Counted from the first letter of the stretch, positions 28,683-38,799 are shown. The stretch is 64,000 bases of DNA from Demequina sp. NBRC 110056 (GCF_002090155.1 NZ_BBRM01000002.1:868001-932000); one strand, 5' to 3'. Notes: generated by a model not told the origin, from the sequence alone. Numbers and translations are program-made.

Positions 28683-29165
28683 CTACTCCGGCTGCGGAGC
28701 ACCCACGGCCCGCTTGTACCCGGGCGCGAAGCGCGCGCACAGCAGCACCAGCGGGATGAGGACGAAGGCTGCGGCGATCACCTGGAAGCCCACGTACCCC
28801 ATGTTGGGCGCCTCGGGCATGGTGTCCAGCCCGCGGAGGTACCCCGCATGGGTGGCGACCGCGGTGATGAGCGCGCCACCCCCGATCACGAGGATCGTCA
28901 GCAGGAACCAGATCGGCAGGTGCCGCGTGTCGGGGTGCTCGCGCACGTACCGCGCCCACATCTTGAACCCGTAGAAGACGCACAGGTTGACGATCGCGAG
29001 GCCGACGAAGAGCGTCAGGTAGATCCGGAACGGCGGCCGGGCCCCGGCTCCCTCGGCGAAGGTGACGAGGCTCGTGCGCTCGAGCGCGTAGAACAGCATC
29101 GTGAGGCCGACGATGCCCGTGATGATGAGCGCGCCTGCGCGCCGGACCAAGGACTTGGTCGTCAC
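28683..29165 (-). CDS. Four-helix membrane protein, unknown function
   Basis: A 160-residue protein with four hydrophobic segments (AGALIITGIVGLTMLFYAL, IYLTLFVGLAIVNLCVFYGF, IWFLLTILVIGGGALITAV, VGFQVIAAAFVLIPLVLLC). GTG at 29165 overlaps the DUF4233 stop (GTGA), so it is coupled to that gene and belongs to the folC operon. No family recognised. Confidence 0.75.
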   Translation of the reverse strand: MTTKSLVRRAGALIITGIVGLTMLFYALERTSLVTFAEGAGARPPFRIYLTLFVGLAIVNLCVFYGFKMWARYVREHPDTRHLPIWFLLTILVIGGGALITAVATHAGYLRGLDTMPEAPNMGYVGFQVIAAAFVLIPLVLLCARFAPGYKRAVGAPQPE

Positions 29166-29668
29166 GGGGCGTCCTCTCCGTTCCCGGCACCCTGTGCAGC
29201 GGCCTCGTCGCGCTCCTTGCGCTCGCGGTCGATGCGCCCGCCCAGGCGCAGCGCCATGATCCAGATGATGAGGAACACCGCGCCGATCACGGCGATCATC
29301 GGGTCGATGATGCCGCCGACGAGCAGCGGCACCTGCAGGATCCATCCGAGCCAGCGCCCCCACCGCTTCTTCTGCTGGCCCGACGCGTAGCCGAGCGCCA
29401 GCATGAGCAGCAGTCCAAGAACGAGCATCCACACGGGGTCCGCGTCGACGAGGCCGGTGCGGGCGAAGCTCCACGCGACGAGCGTCGCGAACAGCGCGAC
29501 GAAGGCCTCGAGCAGCAGCACCGCCTGAGTGAACACCAGGGTCGCGGGCCGCTGCGGCTTGGTGGGCGCCGCATCCGCGTCGGGGGTCGTGTCGCCCGGG
29601 AGGGCCGATGCGCTCGCCGGGCGCGGCGCCGCCGTCTCGGGCGGCGTGGGCTGGGTGGGTTCGGTCAT
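29162..29668 (-). CDS. DUF4233 family membrane protein
   Basis: A 168-residue protein: a Pro/Ala/Thr-rich tail of about 40 residues with an in-frame copy of the dispersed motif (29602-29621), then helices (ATLVFTQAVLLLEAFVALFATLVAW, VWMLVLGLLLMLALGYASG, LGWILQVPLLVGGIIDPMIAVIGAVFLIIW) and a charged C-terminus. DUF4233 proteins are regularly found directly after folC in actinobacteria, as here, where the ATG overlaps the folC stop. Role unknown. Confidence 0.88.
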   Translation of the reverse strand: MTEPTQPTPPETAAPRPASASALPGDTTPDADAAPTKPQRPATLVFTQAVLLLEAFVALFATLVAWSFARTGLVDADPVWMLVLGLLLMLALGYASGQQKKRWGRWLGWILQVPLLVGGIIDPMIAVIGAVFLIIWIMALRLGGRIDRERKERDEAAAQGAGNGEDAP

Positions 29669-31071
29669 CGGGCCTGGCCCGCCCCCTTGCGCTTGTCGGC
29701 GTTCATGAGGATGCGCGCCTCGGACACGACCGTGACGGAGCCGACGACGAGGACGCCCGCGCCCATGTCGTGGTCCCGCTCGGCGGCCTGGACCGCGCGG
29801 TCGATGGCGTCGGGCAGGTCGCTCGCGACGCTCACGCGGTCCTCGCCGAAGACGTCGCGGGCGATCTCGGCGAGCTCGTCTGCGGGGACGGCGCGCGGCG
29901 AGGTCGACGAGGTGATCACCACGTGGTCCAGCACGGGCTCGAGTCCCGCGAGGATGCCCTCGGCGTCCTTGTCGGCGAGCACGCCGACCACGCCGACGAG
30001 CGCCTGGAAGGCGAAGGACTCCTCGAGCGCGCCGACGAGCGCGTCGATGCCGGCCGGGTTGTGGGCGACGTCCACGAGGACCATGGGCGAGGTGCGGACC
30101 ACCTCGAGCCGGCCGGGTGAGGTGACCGCACCGAAGCCCTGCTCGACGGTCTCCCCGGACAGCGCCGACGGCTCGCCACCATCGGCCATGAGCGCCTCGA
30201 CGGCCGCGAGCGCGAGAAGCGCGTTGCGCGCTTGGTAGTCGCCGTACAGCGGGACGAAGATCTCCGCGTAGGTCGCCGCGGGCGTGCGCAGCGTCACGAG
30301 CTGGCCGCCCACGCCGGGCTGGCGGTCGACCACCTCGAGGGCGTCGCCCTCCCACAGCGCCGTCGCTCCGCGCGAGGCGACGGCCTCGAGCAGCACGGGC
30401 GTGACCGCATCGGTCTGCTCGGCGATGACCGCGGTCGCGCCGTCCTTGATGATGCCGGCCTTCTCGCGAGCGATGCCCGCGAGGTCGTCGCCGAGCCACT
30501 GCTGGTGGTCGAGCGAGACCGACGTGATGACGGAGACGTCGCCGTCGGCCACGTTGGTGGCGTCCCACACGCCGCCCATGCCGACCTCGATGACCGCGAC
30601 GTCGACAGGGGCGTCGGCGAACGCGGCGTAGGCGAGCACCACGAGCACCTCGAAGAAGCTCAGGCGCGGTCCGCCGTTCTCGGCCGAGCGGGCGTCGACG
30701 AGGTGGACGATCGGCGCGACGTCCTGCCAGAGGCGGATGAACGCGTCCTGGGCGATGGGCTCGCCGTCGATCTGGATCCGCTCGCGCACGGTGCTGAGGT
30801 GCGGGGACGTGAACAGTCCGGTGCGCAGTCCGTGCTCGCGGACGAGGGACTCGACCATGCGCGCGGTGGACGTCTTGCCGTTGGTTCCCGTGAGGTGGAC
30901 CACCTTGAAGGCGTCCTGGGGGCGGCCCAGGAGCTCGGTGACCTCCCGCACGCGGTCGAGCGTGGGCTCGAAGTCGTGCTCGGGGTTGCGGCTGAGGATG
31001 TGGCTGTAGATCTCGCGCTCGGCCTCGTCGGGGGTGAGGCCGCCGAGCGTGAGGTCGCTGGCGTCAGGCAT
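29665..31071 (-). CDS. folC: Folylpolyglutamate/dihydrofolate synthase (copy 1)
   Basis: Adds glutamate to dihydropteroate or folates. A 468-residue Mur-ligase-fold enzyme: ATP loop HLTGTNGKTSTARM, FTSPHLSTVRERIQIDGEPI, SFFEVLVVLAYAAF, EVGMGGVWDATNV, the metal-binding TSVSLDHQQWLGD and the C-terminal VLVDVAHNPAGIDAL. ATG at 31071 has GAGACT six bases upstream. DUF4233 follows with an overlap. A diverged second copy lies at 31998-33437. Confidence 0.95.
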   Translation of the reverse strand: MPDASDLTLGGLTPDEAEREIYSHILSRNPEHDFEPTLDRVREVTELLGRPQDAFKVVHLTGTNGKTSTARMVESLVREHGLRTGLFTSPHLSTVRERIQIDGEPIAQDAFIRLWQDVAPIVHLVDARSAENGGPRLSFFEVLVVLAYAAFADAPVDVAVIEVGMGGVWDATNVADGDVSVITSVSLDHQQWLGDDLAGIAREKAGIIKDGATAVIAEQTDAVTPVLLEAVASRGATALWEGDALEVVDRQPGVGGQLVTLRTPAATYAEIFVPLYGDYQARNALLALAAVEALMADGGEPSALSGETVEQGFGAVTSPGRLEVVRTSPMVLVDVAHNPAGIDALVGALEESFAFQALVGVVGVLADKDAEGILAGLEPVLDHVVITSSTSPRAVPADELAEIARDVFGEDRVSVASDLPDAIDRAVQAAERDHDMGAGVLVVGSVTVVSEARILMNADKRKGAGQAR

Positions 31072-31164
31072 GCGACAAGTCTCCCACGCGTGCGCGGGCG
31101 CACGCCTCACCCGCGAGGACGAGCGCGGGACCAGGGGCGACTCGGGGTCGCGCCGCCGTGTCGC

Positions 31165-31170
31165 TATCGT
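31165..31170 (+). promoter_or_regulatory. -10 hexamer TATCGT, leaderless cyclase gene
   Basis: TATCGT is six bases before the ATG at 31177. Confidence 0.5.
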
Positions 31171-31176
31171 CGCGCC

Positions 31177-31857
31177 ATGACCACGCGCATCGTCGACCTC
31201 TCCCACCCCATCGCCGACGGCACGGTGACCACCCCGGGGCAGCCTGCGGCGCGCATCGGCTGGTGGCGCACCCACGAGGACACCGAGGAGCTCTACGCCG
31301 AGGGGACGAGCTTCGCCTTCAGCCATCTCGACATCATCGGCGGCACGGGGACGTACCTCGACGCCCCGCTGCATCGGTACGCCGACGGCGCTGATGCGCT
31401 CGGCATCGACCTCGCCCGCCTCACCGCGGTGCCCGGGGTGGTCGTCGACGTCCCAGACGCGCTCGACTCCCGTGCGAGCGACGCCCGCGCCGTCGACGCC
31501 GATGCGTTCGCCGGGCTGGAGCTCGCGGGCCGGGCGGTGCTCGTGCGCACGGGGTGGTCGGAGCGGTTCGGCCGGCCCGACTACGTGGGCGGACACCCGC
31601 ACCTCACGAGCGGGGCCGCGGAGCTGCTGGCGGCGTCGGGGTGCGCGCTCGTGGGCATCGACTCGCCCAACATCGACTCGACCGAGGGCGACGACCGGCC
31701 CGTTCACTCCACCCTGCTGGCGGCCGGCGTGCCCATCATCGAGCACCTCACGAACCTCGCGGCGCTGCCCGCCGCGGGGTTCGCCCTCACCGCGCTCCCG
31801 CTGCCGTTCGTCGGTCTGGCGACGTCGCCCGTGCGCGTCGTGGCTCAGGTCGAGTAG
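31177..31857 (+). CDS. Cyclase/kynurenine-formamidase family protein
   Basis: A 226-residue protein of the cyclase family (metal-dependent amide/ester hydrolases). It opens RIVDLSHPIADGTVT and contains GGTGTYLDAPLHRYADG, where the family motif is HxGTHxDxPxH; the first His is Gly and the second is Tyr here, so two usual metal ligands are missing. Later signatures LVRTGWSERFG, GIDSPNID and VPIIEHLTNLAALP are intact. Activity therefore may differ. It sits between two folC genes on the opposite strand. Confidence 0.87.
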   Translation: MTTRIVDLSHPIADGTVTTPGQPAARIGWWRTHEDTEELYAEGTSFAFSHLDIIGGTGTYLDAPLHRYADGADALGIDLARLTAVPGVVVDVPDALDSRASDARAVDADAFAGLELAGRAVLVRTGWSERFGRPDYVGGHPHLTSGAAELLAASGCALVGIDSPNIDSTEGDDRPVHSTLLAAGVPIIEHLTNLAALPAAGFALTALPLPFVGLATSPVRVVAQVE

Positions 31858-31997
31858 CGGAGTCGACGAGCGCCGTCGACTCCTCGGCGGCCGAGCCGGA
31901 CGCGTGTGGGGTCCGCGCAGCCAGCTCGTGAGAACCGAGCCGAACGGTGGCGAGCACCGATCCGCACGTCGGCGAGCCGCCACCGGCTCGACGCGCG

Positions 31998-33437
31998 CTA
32001 GGCAGGCACCGCCTCGGTCGACGACTCGCCCGCATCCGCGAGCCCGCGGGGCGCCTCGTGCGCCACCTCGGCCTCGTGGACGCGCTGCACGAGGCGACGC
32101 GCCTCGGCGACGAGCGTGATCGAGCCAGCCACGAGCACGCCGCACTCGCCATCGCGCGCGATCGCCATGGAGGTCGCGAGGTCGAGGGCCTCGGCGACGG
32201 AGTCCGCGACCGTCACTCGCTCGGGTCCCCAGACGTCGACGGCCGCGGCCGCGAGCTCGGCGACCGGCGTCGCGCGAGGCGACGAGGTCTGCGTCACGAT
32301 CACGTGGTCGACCACGGGCTCGAGGCCCGCGAGGATGCCGTCGCCGTCCTTGTCTGCGAGCACCGCGACGACGCCGACCACCGACTCGAAGCCGAACGTC
32401 TCCCCCATCGCTCCCGCGAGCGCGGTGACGCCGTGCGGGTTGTGAGCGGCGTCGACGACGATGGTCGGCTCGGCGGCGATCACCTCGAGACGCCCGGGTG
32501 AAGTCGAGCCGGCGAAGCCGCGGGCGACGGCGGCGTCGTCGAGCTCGAGCCCGCGCAGCTCGAGCGCGGCCTCGGTCGCGGCGAGAGCGACGAGCGCGTT
32601 CTGCGCCTGGAAGTCGCCGTGCAGCGGCACCAGCACGCCTTCGTGCGTCCCGCTCAGCGTGCGCAGCGTCACGACCTGGCCGGCGGGGCTCGCCTCTCGG
32701 GCGAGGAGGTCGTGGTGCAACCCCTCCCAGCGCAGCGAGGCGTCCCGCAGCGCGGCGTGCGCGCGGATGATGTCCTCGGCGACCACCGGCTGGGTCGCGG
32801 ACACGACCACGGCGCCGGACTTGATGATCCCCGACTTCTCGGTCGCGACGCCGGTGATGCCACCGACGAAGTAGTTCGAGTGGTCCTCGGCCATGGGAGT
32901 CAGGACCGCGACCTCGCCGTGGACCACGTTGGTGGCGTCGCGGGAGCCGCCGATGCCGACCTCGATCACCGCGACGTCGACCTCGGCGTCCGCGTAGGCG
33001 ACCATCCCCAGCACCGTCAGCACCTCGAAGAAGCTCATGTGCGGCCCGCCCGCGGCGAGCGAGCGCGCGTCCACCGCGTTGATGACGGGGGCGACGCGCT
33101 CCCAGAGGCGCTGGAGGGACTCCTGCGGCAGGGGCTGGCCGTCGATCTGGATGCGCTCACGGAACGTCGTCAGGTGTGGCGAGGTGAACAGGCCCGTGCG
33201 GAGTCCGTGGGAGCGCAGCAGCGACTCGATCATGCGGCTGGTCGACGTCTTGCCGTTGGTTCCGGTGACGTGGACCGCGCGGAGCTGCGTCTGGGGATCG
33301 CCCAGGATCGCGAGGGCCTCCGCGACGCGACGCATCTTGGCGTCGTGGTCGCCGTGGGTGGGGCGGGAGAAGATCAGCGCGTCGATCTGACGCTCGGCGT
33401 CGGCCGGGCTGAGCCCGACCATGGAAGGGAGATTCAC
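31998..33437 (-). CDS. Folylpolyglutamate/dihydrofolate synthase-like (copy 2)
   Basis: A 479-residue paralogue of the gene at 29665: VHVTGTNGKTSTSRMIESL, FTSPHLTTFRERIQIDGQPL, SFFEVLTVLGMVAYA, EVGIGGSRDATNV and VVDAAHNPHGVTAL. In place of the VSLDH metal site it has TPMAEDHSNYF, and the linker around it differs. Sequence is too diverged for an assembly duplicate. It may cover one of the two FolC reactions, or another substrate. GTG at 33437 has CACAAT six bases upstream; ATG at 33422 is an alternative. Confidence 0.9.
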   Translation of the reverse strand: MNLPSMVGLSPADAERQIDALIFSRPTHGDHDAKMRRVAEALAILGDPQTQLRAVHVTGTNGKTSTSRMIESLLRSHGLRTGLFTSPHLTTFRERIQIDGQPLPQESLQRLWERVAPVINAVDARSLAAGGPHMSFFEVLTVLGMVAYADAEVDVAVIEVGIGGSRDATNVVHGEVAVLTPMAEDHSNYFVGGITGVATEKSGIIKSGAVVVSATQPVVAEDIIRAHAALRDASLRWEGLHHDLLAREASPAGQVVTLRTLSGTHEGVLVPLHGDFQAQNALVALAATEAALELRGLELDDAAVARGFAGSTSPGRLEVIAAEPTIVVDAAHNPHGVTALAGAMGETFGFESVVGVVAVLADKDGDGILAGLEPVVDHVIVTQTSSPRATPVAELAAAAVDVWGPERVTVADSVAEALDLATSMAIARDGECGVLVAGSITLVAEARRLVQRVHEAEVAHEAPRGLADAGESSTEAVPA

Positions 33438-33443
33438 CAGGAT

Positions 33444-33449
33444 ATTGTG
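33444..33449 (-). promoter_or_regulatory. -10-like CACAAT, leaderless folC copy 2
   Basis: CACAAT on the minus strand is six bases before the GTG at 33437, in a locally AT-rich spacer. Confidence 0.45.
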
Positions 33450-33627
33450 CGGCCTCTCACGCGCTCCTGAGGACCAAACAGAGGGTGAATTTTCTGGCGC
33501 GGGGCTGCACCTCGGATCGTCGCCCGGCTGGCCGTCGCACCACCAGCGTCATGCCTGGTAGATGACCCTATCGAGAGGCGATCGCGGCACGGCATCCCGC
33601 GAGGGGGACGCCGCGCCGCGCGCGTCG

Positions 33628-36600
33628 CTACAGCTTCGCGACCGCGACGTCGAGCTCGGTGCCCGCGATGACCTCGATCTGAGCGTCGCCGGTGGCCGGA
33701 TCGACGGCCAGGGTCTCGCGCGAGATGAGCTCGCGCCATGCCTCCACGGCTCCCACGCGGTCCACGGGAACGCGCAGCGTGAGGCGGATCCGGTCGGACA
33801 CGTTGAGGCCCTCGGCCTTGCGGGTGTCCTGGACGGAGCGGACGACGTCGCGCGCGTAGCCCTCGGCCTCGAGGGCCTCGGTGAGCGCGGTGTCGAGCAG
33901 CACGAAGCCACCCGCGCCGTCGGGGCCGCGCAGCACTGCCGCGGCCTCCTGCGCATCCTCGTCGCCGCCGCCGATCACGGTCGCGAGCTCGTACTCGCCC
34001 TCGACCAGCGCGATGCCGCCGGACACCAGCCCGCCGGACTCCGAGACCGACCAGTCGCCCGTCTTCGAGCCCTTGATCGCGGCCTGGACGTCCTTGCCGA
34101 TGCGCGGGCCGGCCGCGCGGGCGTTGACGGTGAGGCGCTGCTCGACGGGGTGCGCCGCGGCGAACGCGTCGATGCCGGTGAGCGCGACGTCCTTGACGTT
34201 GAGCTCGGTCCCGATGAGCGCGGCGTAGTCGGACAGCGATGCGGGATCGGCCACGGCCACCTCGAGGCGGGCGAGCGGCTGGCGCACGCGGATCTGCTCC
34301 TTCTTGCGCAGCGCGTGCGCGGTCGAGACCACCTCGCGCACCTGATCCATGACGTCGCCGAGCGACGCGTCACGCCAGGCGTCGGGCACCTCCGGGTAGT
34401 CGGTGAGGTGGACCGAGCGGCCGCCGGTGAGCCCGCGCCAGATCTCCTCCGAGACGAGCGGCAGCAGCGGCGCCGCGACGCGCGTCACAGTCTCGAGCAC
34501 CGTGTAGAGCGTGTCGAAGGCGGCGGCGTCCTCCTCCCAGAACCGGTCGCGCTGGGTGCGCACGTACCAGTTCGTCAGGAGGTCCATGAAGCCCTGCAGG
34601 GTGTCCGAGGCTCCCGGGACGTCGTAGACGTCGAGCTGGGCCGTGACCTCGTCGACCAGCTCCGCCGTCTTGGCGAGGACGTACCGGTCCATGACGGGAA
34701 GGCCGGGAACCGCATCGGCCCTCACGGGCGAGGCGACGTAGCCCTCGCCCCCGGCGCACGCGCCTGCGTAGAGGGTGAAGAAGTAGTACGAGCTCCACAG
34801 CGGCAGCATCACCTCGCGCACGCCCTCGCGGATGCCCTCCTCGGTGACGACGAGGTTGCCGCCGCGCAGGATGGGGCTGCGCATGAGGAACCAGCGCATG
34901 GCGTCGGAGCCGTCGCGGTGGAACACCTCGTTGACGTCCGGGTAGTTGCGCAGCGACTTGGACATCTTGCGTCCGTCGGAGCCGAGCACGATGCCGTGCG
35001 ACACGCACGTCGAGAACGCCGGCCGGTCGAACAGCGCGGTCGCGAGGACGTGCATGACGTAGAACCAGCCACGGGTCTGGCCGATGTACTCGACGATGAA
35101 GTCCGCCGGGTTGTGGCCGTCGAACCAGTCGCCGTTCTCGAACGGGTAGTGCACCTGCGCGAACGGCATCGAGCCCGAGTCGAACCACACGTCGAACACG
35201 TCGGGGATGCGGCGCATGGTCGACTGCCCCGTCGGGTCGTCCGGGTTGGGGCGGGTGAGGTCGTCGATGTACGGGCGGTGCAGGTCCGGCTGGCCCTCCT
35301 CGTTCAGCGGCAGGCGCCCGAAGTCGCGCTCGAGCTCCTCGAGCGAGCCGTACACGTCGACGCGCGGGTGCTCCTCGGAGTCCGACACCCATACCGGGAT
35401 GGGCGTGCCGAAGTAGCGGTTGCGGGAGATCGACCAGTCGCGGGCGCCCTCGAGCCACTTGCCGAACTGCCCGTGCTTGATGTGCTCGGGCACCCAGGTG
35501 ATGTCCTCGTTGAGCTCGACCATGCGGTCGCGGAACTCGCTGACGCGGATGAACCACGAGCCGATCGCGCGGTAGATCAGCGGGTTGCGGCAGCGCCAGC
35601 AGTGCGGGTAGCTGTGGTCGTAGGTCTCGTGCCGCAGGACGACGCCGTACGTCTTGAGGTCGCGGATGATGGGCGTGTTGGCGTCGAACACCTGCTGGCC
35701 CACGTAGTCAGGGACCTGACTCGTGAAGCGTCCCTTGGAGTCGACGGGGATCACGGTCTCGATGCCGGCCTCGGCGCACACCGCGGCGTCGTCCTCACCG
35801 AACGCCGGCGCGAGGTGCACGATGCCGGTGCCGTCCTCGGTCGACACGAAGTCGGCGGCGAGCACCTGGTGCGCGTTGGCGCCGTCCGTGAAGTAGCCGA
35901 AGGGAGGCTGGTAGTGCAGCCCGGCGAGCGCGGCGCCCGGGATGCGCGCGAGCACAGTCGGCTCGGCGCCCAGCTCGCGGGCGTAGGCGCCCAGGCGCGA
36001 CGCGGCGAGCACCACGCGGCGCCCGGTCCACTCACCCTCGATGGGCGAGACGACCACGTACTCGATCTCGGGTCCGACGGCGACGGCGAGGTTGCTGGGC
36101 AGCGTCCACGGCGTGGTGGTCCAGATGACCGCCGATGCGCCCTCGAGCGCGGCCGCGTCGTCGCCCGACAGCGCGGACGCGGCGACCGACGCGGGGTCGA
36201 GCGGCAGCAGCACCGTCAGGGCCGGGTCCTGGCGCATCTGGTAGACGTCGTCGTCCATGCGCAGCTCGTGGTTGGACAGCGGGGTCTCGTCGCGCCAGCA
36301 GTACGGCAGCACGCGGTGGCCCTCATACGCGAGGCCCTTGTCGTACAGCGACTTGAAGGCCCAGATCACGGACTCCATGAAGGTCACGTCGAGGGTCTTG
36401 TAGTCGTTCTCGAAGTCCACCCAGCGGGCCTGGCGGGTGACGTACTCCTCCCACTCCTGGGTGTACTTCAGCACCGAGTCGCGGCAGGCCTTGTTGAACT
36501 GGGCGATGCCCATCTCCTCGATCTGCGACTTGTCGGTGATGCCGAGGATCCGCTCCGCCTCGAGCTCGGCGGGCAGGCCGTGGGTGTCCCAGCCGAACCG

Positions 36601-36867
36601 GCGCTCGACCCTCTTGCCGCGCATGGTCTCGAAGCGCGGCACCACGTCCTTGGCGTAGCCGGTGAGCAGGTGGCCGTAGTGCGGCAGGCCGTTCGCGAAG
36701 GGCGGGCCGTCGTAGAAGACGTACTCGTCCGCGTCCGCGCGGTTGTCGATCGACGCCTGGAATGTGCCGTCGGCCTTCCAGTACGCGAGCACGTCCTCCT
36801 CGATGGAGGGGAAGGCGGGCGATGCGGGCACCTCGGCGTCGGGCCGATGCTGGGGGTACGTGCTCAT
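33628..36867 (-). CDS. ileS: Isoleucyl-tRNA synthetase
   Basis: Charges tRNA-Ile. A 1079-residue class I synthetase: the HIGH equivalent in [15 protein letters not shown], editing domain with [41 protein letters not shown], and a C-terminal anticodon and zinc-less tail ([22 protein letters not shown]). ATG at 36867 gives the family N-terminus; the frame is open about 57 codons further but that covers the T-box leader. Expression should be controlled by uncharged tRNA-Ile through the T-box. Confidence 0.97.
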   Translation of the reverse strand: MSTYPQHRPDAEVPASPAFPSIEEDVLAYWKADGTFQASIDNRADADEYVFYDGPPFANGLPHYGHLLTGYAKDVVPRFETMRGKRVERRFGWDTHGLPAELEAERILGITDKSQIEEMGIAQFNKACRDSVLKYTQEWEEYVTRQARWVDFENDYKTLDVTFMESVIWAFKSLYDKGLAYEGHRVLPYCWRDETPLSNHELRMDDDVYQMRQDPALTVLLPLDPASVAASALSGDDAAALEGASAVIWTTTPWTLPSNLAVAVGPEIEYVVVSPIEGEWTGRRVVLAASRLGAYARELGAEPTVLARIPGAALAGLHYQPPFGYFTDGANAHQVLAADFVSTEDGTGIVHLAPAFGEDDAAVCAEAGIETVIPVDSKGRFTSQVPDYVGQQVFDANTPIIRDLKTYGVVLRHETYDHSYPHCWRCRNPLIYRAIGSWFIRVSEFRDRMVELNEDITWVPEHIKHGQFGKWLEGARDWSISRNRYFGTPIPVWVSDSEEHPRVDVYGSLEELERDFGRLPLNEEGQPDLHRPYIDDLTRPNPDDPTGQSTMRRIPDVFDVWFDSGSMPFAQVHYPFENGDWFDGHNPADFIVEYIGQTRGWFYVMHVLATALFDRPAFSTCVSHGIVLGSDGRKMSKSLRNYPDVNEVFHRDGSDAMRWFLMRSPILRGGNLVVTEEGIREGVREVMLPLWSSYYFFTLYAGACAGGEGYVASPVRADAVPGLPVMDRYVLAKTAELVDEVTAQLDVYDVPGASDTLQGFMDLLTNWYVRTQRDRFWEEDAAAFDTLYTVLETVTRVAAPLLPLVSEEIWRGLTGGRSVHLTDYPEVPDAWRDASLGDVMDQVREVVSTAHALRKKEQIRVRQPLARLEVAVADPASLSDYAALIGTELNVKDVALTGIDAFAAAHPVEQRLTVNARAAGPRIGKDVQAAIKGSKTGDWSVSESGGLVSGGIALVEGEYELATVIGGGDEDAQEAAAVLRGPDGAGGFVLLDTALTEALEAEGYARDVVRSVQDTRKAEGLNVSDRIRLTLRVPVDRVGAVEAWRELISRETLAVDPATGDAQIEVIAGTELDVAVAKL

Positions 36868-36899
36868 GATTCCTTCGGTGGTCCTGGCGTCAACTCTTG

Positions 36900-37066
36900 G
36901 CGAGGACGCCCCGGATCCCGGTGCGCGGTACCACCCCGCTTGCACCCTGCGGGTGCCGCTCTTGCTCGCTGTGACGGGCTGCCCGTGCGGTTCTACTGAG
37001 AGGGGCCGATGCGCCCTTCCGTTCTTCCGCAAGCTCACCGGTGATGGCCGGGTCGACGCTGCTGCC
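36900..37066 (-). promoter_or_regulatory. Actinobacterial ileS T-box riboswitch
   Basis: The leader contains the T-box core GGGTGGTACCGCG (minus strand of 36924-36936), which base-pairs to the NCCA end of uncharged tRNA. A short stem I upstream presents GGCCATCACCGG with the isoleucine specifier AUC at 37043-37045. The downstream region before AGGACC and the ATG can sequester the ribosome site, as in the translational ileS T-boxes of actinobacteria. A dispersed-motif copy (37005-37014) lies in the linker. Confidence 0.88.
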
Positions 37067-37077
37067 CACCAGTGTAC

Positions 37078-37097
37078 GGGACGGGCATGCCCGTCCC
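37078..37097. promoter_or_regulatory. 20-bp perfect palindrome between ileS and DUF885 gene
   Basis: GGGACGGGCATGCCCGTCCC reads the same on both strands. It lies between a -10-like TACACT for the ileS leader (37072-37077, minus) and TAGGCT of the divergent gene (37106-37111, plus), so it could be an operator for both. Confidence 0.5.
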
Positions 37098-37105
37098 GAG
37101 AGACC

Positions 37106-37111
37106 TAGGCT
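37106..37111 (+). promoter_or_regulatory. -10 hexamer TAGGCT, leaderless DUF885 gene
   Basis: TAGGCT ends six bases before the ATG at 37118, with no ribosome site. Confidence 0.55.
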
Positions 37112-37117
37112 CGGGAC

Positions 37118-38758
37118 ATGAGCGACCTCACCGACCTTGCCGACGAGTTCTACGCCTTCTCCCTCGCCGCCCATCCCACGGACCTCATGTGGGCGGGCAA
37201 GCTCGAGCACCTCGCCGAGTGGGACGACTACTCGGTGGTGGGCACGGCGTCACGCGTCACGCGGGCCCGCGAGTTCGCCGCCCGGGCCGCCGCGCTCGAG
37301 GTCGGCGACGACCCGCAGCGGGTCGCGCTGCGCGACACGATCGTCGCCACGGCCGAGTCGATGGCGCGCGGCGCCACCTGGGTGACGGAGCTCGAGGCGC
37401 TCAACCCCAAGATGGGCGTGTTCGAGCTCGCGCTGTCCTTCGTCGACAACTTCCCCCTCGCCACGGCCCAGCACGGCGAGGACTACCTCGCGAAGCTCCG
37501 CGGGATGCCGCGCGCGCTCGACCAGATGGCCCAGGTCGCGAGCGACTCGGCCGACGAGGGCGTGGTCGCGCTCGAGAGCCACCTCACCGCGAGCGCCGAT
37601 ACGGTCGCGGCCTACCTGGGCTCGCCGGAGGGACCGGAGGACCGTCTCGCTGCCCAGGCCCCGCCCACCGAGCTCGACGAGGACGCGAGATCAGCGTGGG
37701 TCGCCGAGCGTGCACGCGTCATCAGCGAGGTGGTGCGCCCTGGCCTCGCGGCGTTCGAGGAGTCGCTGCGGGCGCTCGCCGAGCGCGGCATGCCCGATGA
37801 GCGGCCCGGGCTGGTGCACCTGCCCGGCGGCGCAGAGGTCTACCGGGACAAGATCTTCAGCCACCTGCTCCTCGACCGCACGGGTGAGGAGATCCACCAG
37901 CTGGGGCTCGACCAGGTCGCCGCGCTCGAGGAGGAGTACCGGGAGATCGCCGGCCCGGTGCTCGGCACGACGGACGTGTCAGAGATCTACGCGCGGCTGC
38001 GCGACGACCGGTCGATGAGGTACACCGACGCGGCGACGCTGGTCGCGGATGCCGAGGCCGCGCTGCGCAAGGCCGAGGCGGCGGCTCCGGAGTGGTTCGC
38101 GGTCATGCCGCAGACCCCGTGCCTCGTGGAGGCCACGCCCTACGGCGCGATGGCGTACTACTCGGCGCCGGACCCCGACACCGGCAAGGTGGGCACGTTC
38201 TACTTCAACACCTCGCACCCGGACGCGTGGTCGACGTACGAGCTCGAGGCGATCGTGTTCCACGAGGGCATCCCCGGCCACCACCAGCACCTCGCGCTCA
38301 ACGCCGAGAACCAGGCGATCCACAAGGTGCAGCGCGAGCTGCACTCCACCTCCTACGCCGAGGGCTGGGGCCTGTACACGGAGCGCCTCGCGGACGAGAT
38401 GGGGCTGTACGGCTCGGACCTGTCGCGCATCGGGATGCTCAGCGCCGACTCGCTGCGCGCCTGCCGGCTGGTGGTCGACACGGGCATCCACGCGCTCGGC
38501 TGGTCGCGGGAGCAGGCCATCCAGTACATGGTCGACCACACCCCCATGGACCGCGGACACATCGAGCAGGAGGTCGACCGGTACATCGGCCTGCCCGGGC
38601 AGGCCCTCGCCTACATGGTGGGCCGCCTCGAGATCATGGACATGCGCCGCGAGGCCCAGGAGCGCGACGGCTTCGACATCCGCGAGTTCCACGACCGCTT
38701 CCTCCGCTACGGCTCGGTGCCGCTCGCGACCGCGCGTCGGCAGGTGCTCGCGGACTGA
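37118..38758 (+). CDS. DUF885 metallopeptidase-like protein
   Basis: A 546-residue soluble protein of the DUF885 family, putative zinc carboxypeptidases. The zinc site is FHEGIPGHHQHL (HExxHH-like) at about residue 385, followed by SYAEGWGLYTERLADEMG and DTGIHALGWSREQAIQYM; the family PGQALAYMVGRLEI and the C-terminal REFHDRFLRYGSVPL are present. No signal peptide, so it acts in the cytoplasm. ATG at 37118 is leaderless-type. A hairpin at 38800-38823 follows. Confidence 0.92.
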   Translation: MSDLTDLADEFYAFSLAAHPTDLMWAGKLEHLAEWDDYSVVGTASRVTRAREFAARAAALEVGDDPQRVALRDTIVATAESMARGATWVTELEALNPKMGVFELALSFVDNFPLATAQHGEDYLAKLRGMPRALDQMAQVASDSADEGVVALESHLTASADTVAAYLGSPEGPEDRLAAQAPPTELDEDARSAWVAERARVISEVVRPGLAAFEESLRALAERGMPDERPGLVHLPGGAEVYRDKIFSHLLLDRTGEEIHQLGLDQVAALEEEYREIAGPVLGTTDVSEIYARLRDDRSMRYTDAATLVADAEAALRKAEAAAPEWFAVMPQTPCLVEATPYGAMAYYSAPDPDTGKVGTFYFNTSHPDAWSTYELEAIVFHEGIPGHHQHLALNAENQAIHKVQRELHSTSYAEGWGLYTERLADEMGLYGSDLSRIGMLSADSLRACRLVVDTGIHALGWSREQAIQYMVDHTPMDRGHIEQEVDRYIGLPGQALAYMVGRLEIMDMRREAQERDGFDIREFHDRFLRYGSVPLATARRQVLAD

Positions 38759-38799
38759 CGGGGCTCGGGCTCGGGCAGCACCGCACCCACGCGCGCTCC

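Noticed and set aside
33562..36999. 1145-residue open frame opposite ileS
   Set aside because: It mirrors the synthetase gene exactly, has His/Val/Arg-biased composition and no family motifs; long antisense frames are expected at this G+C.
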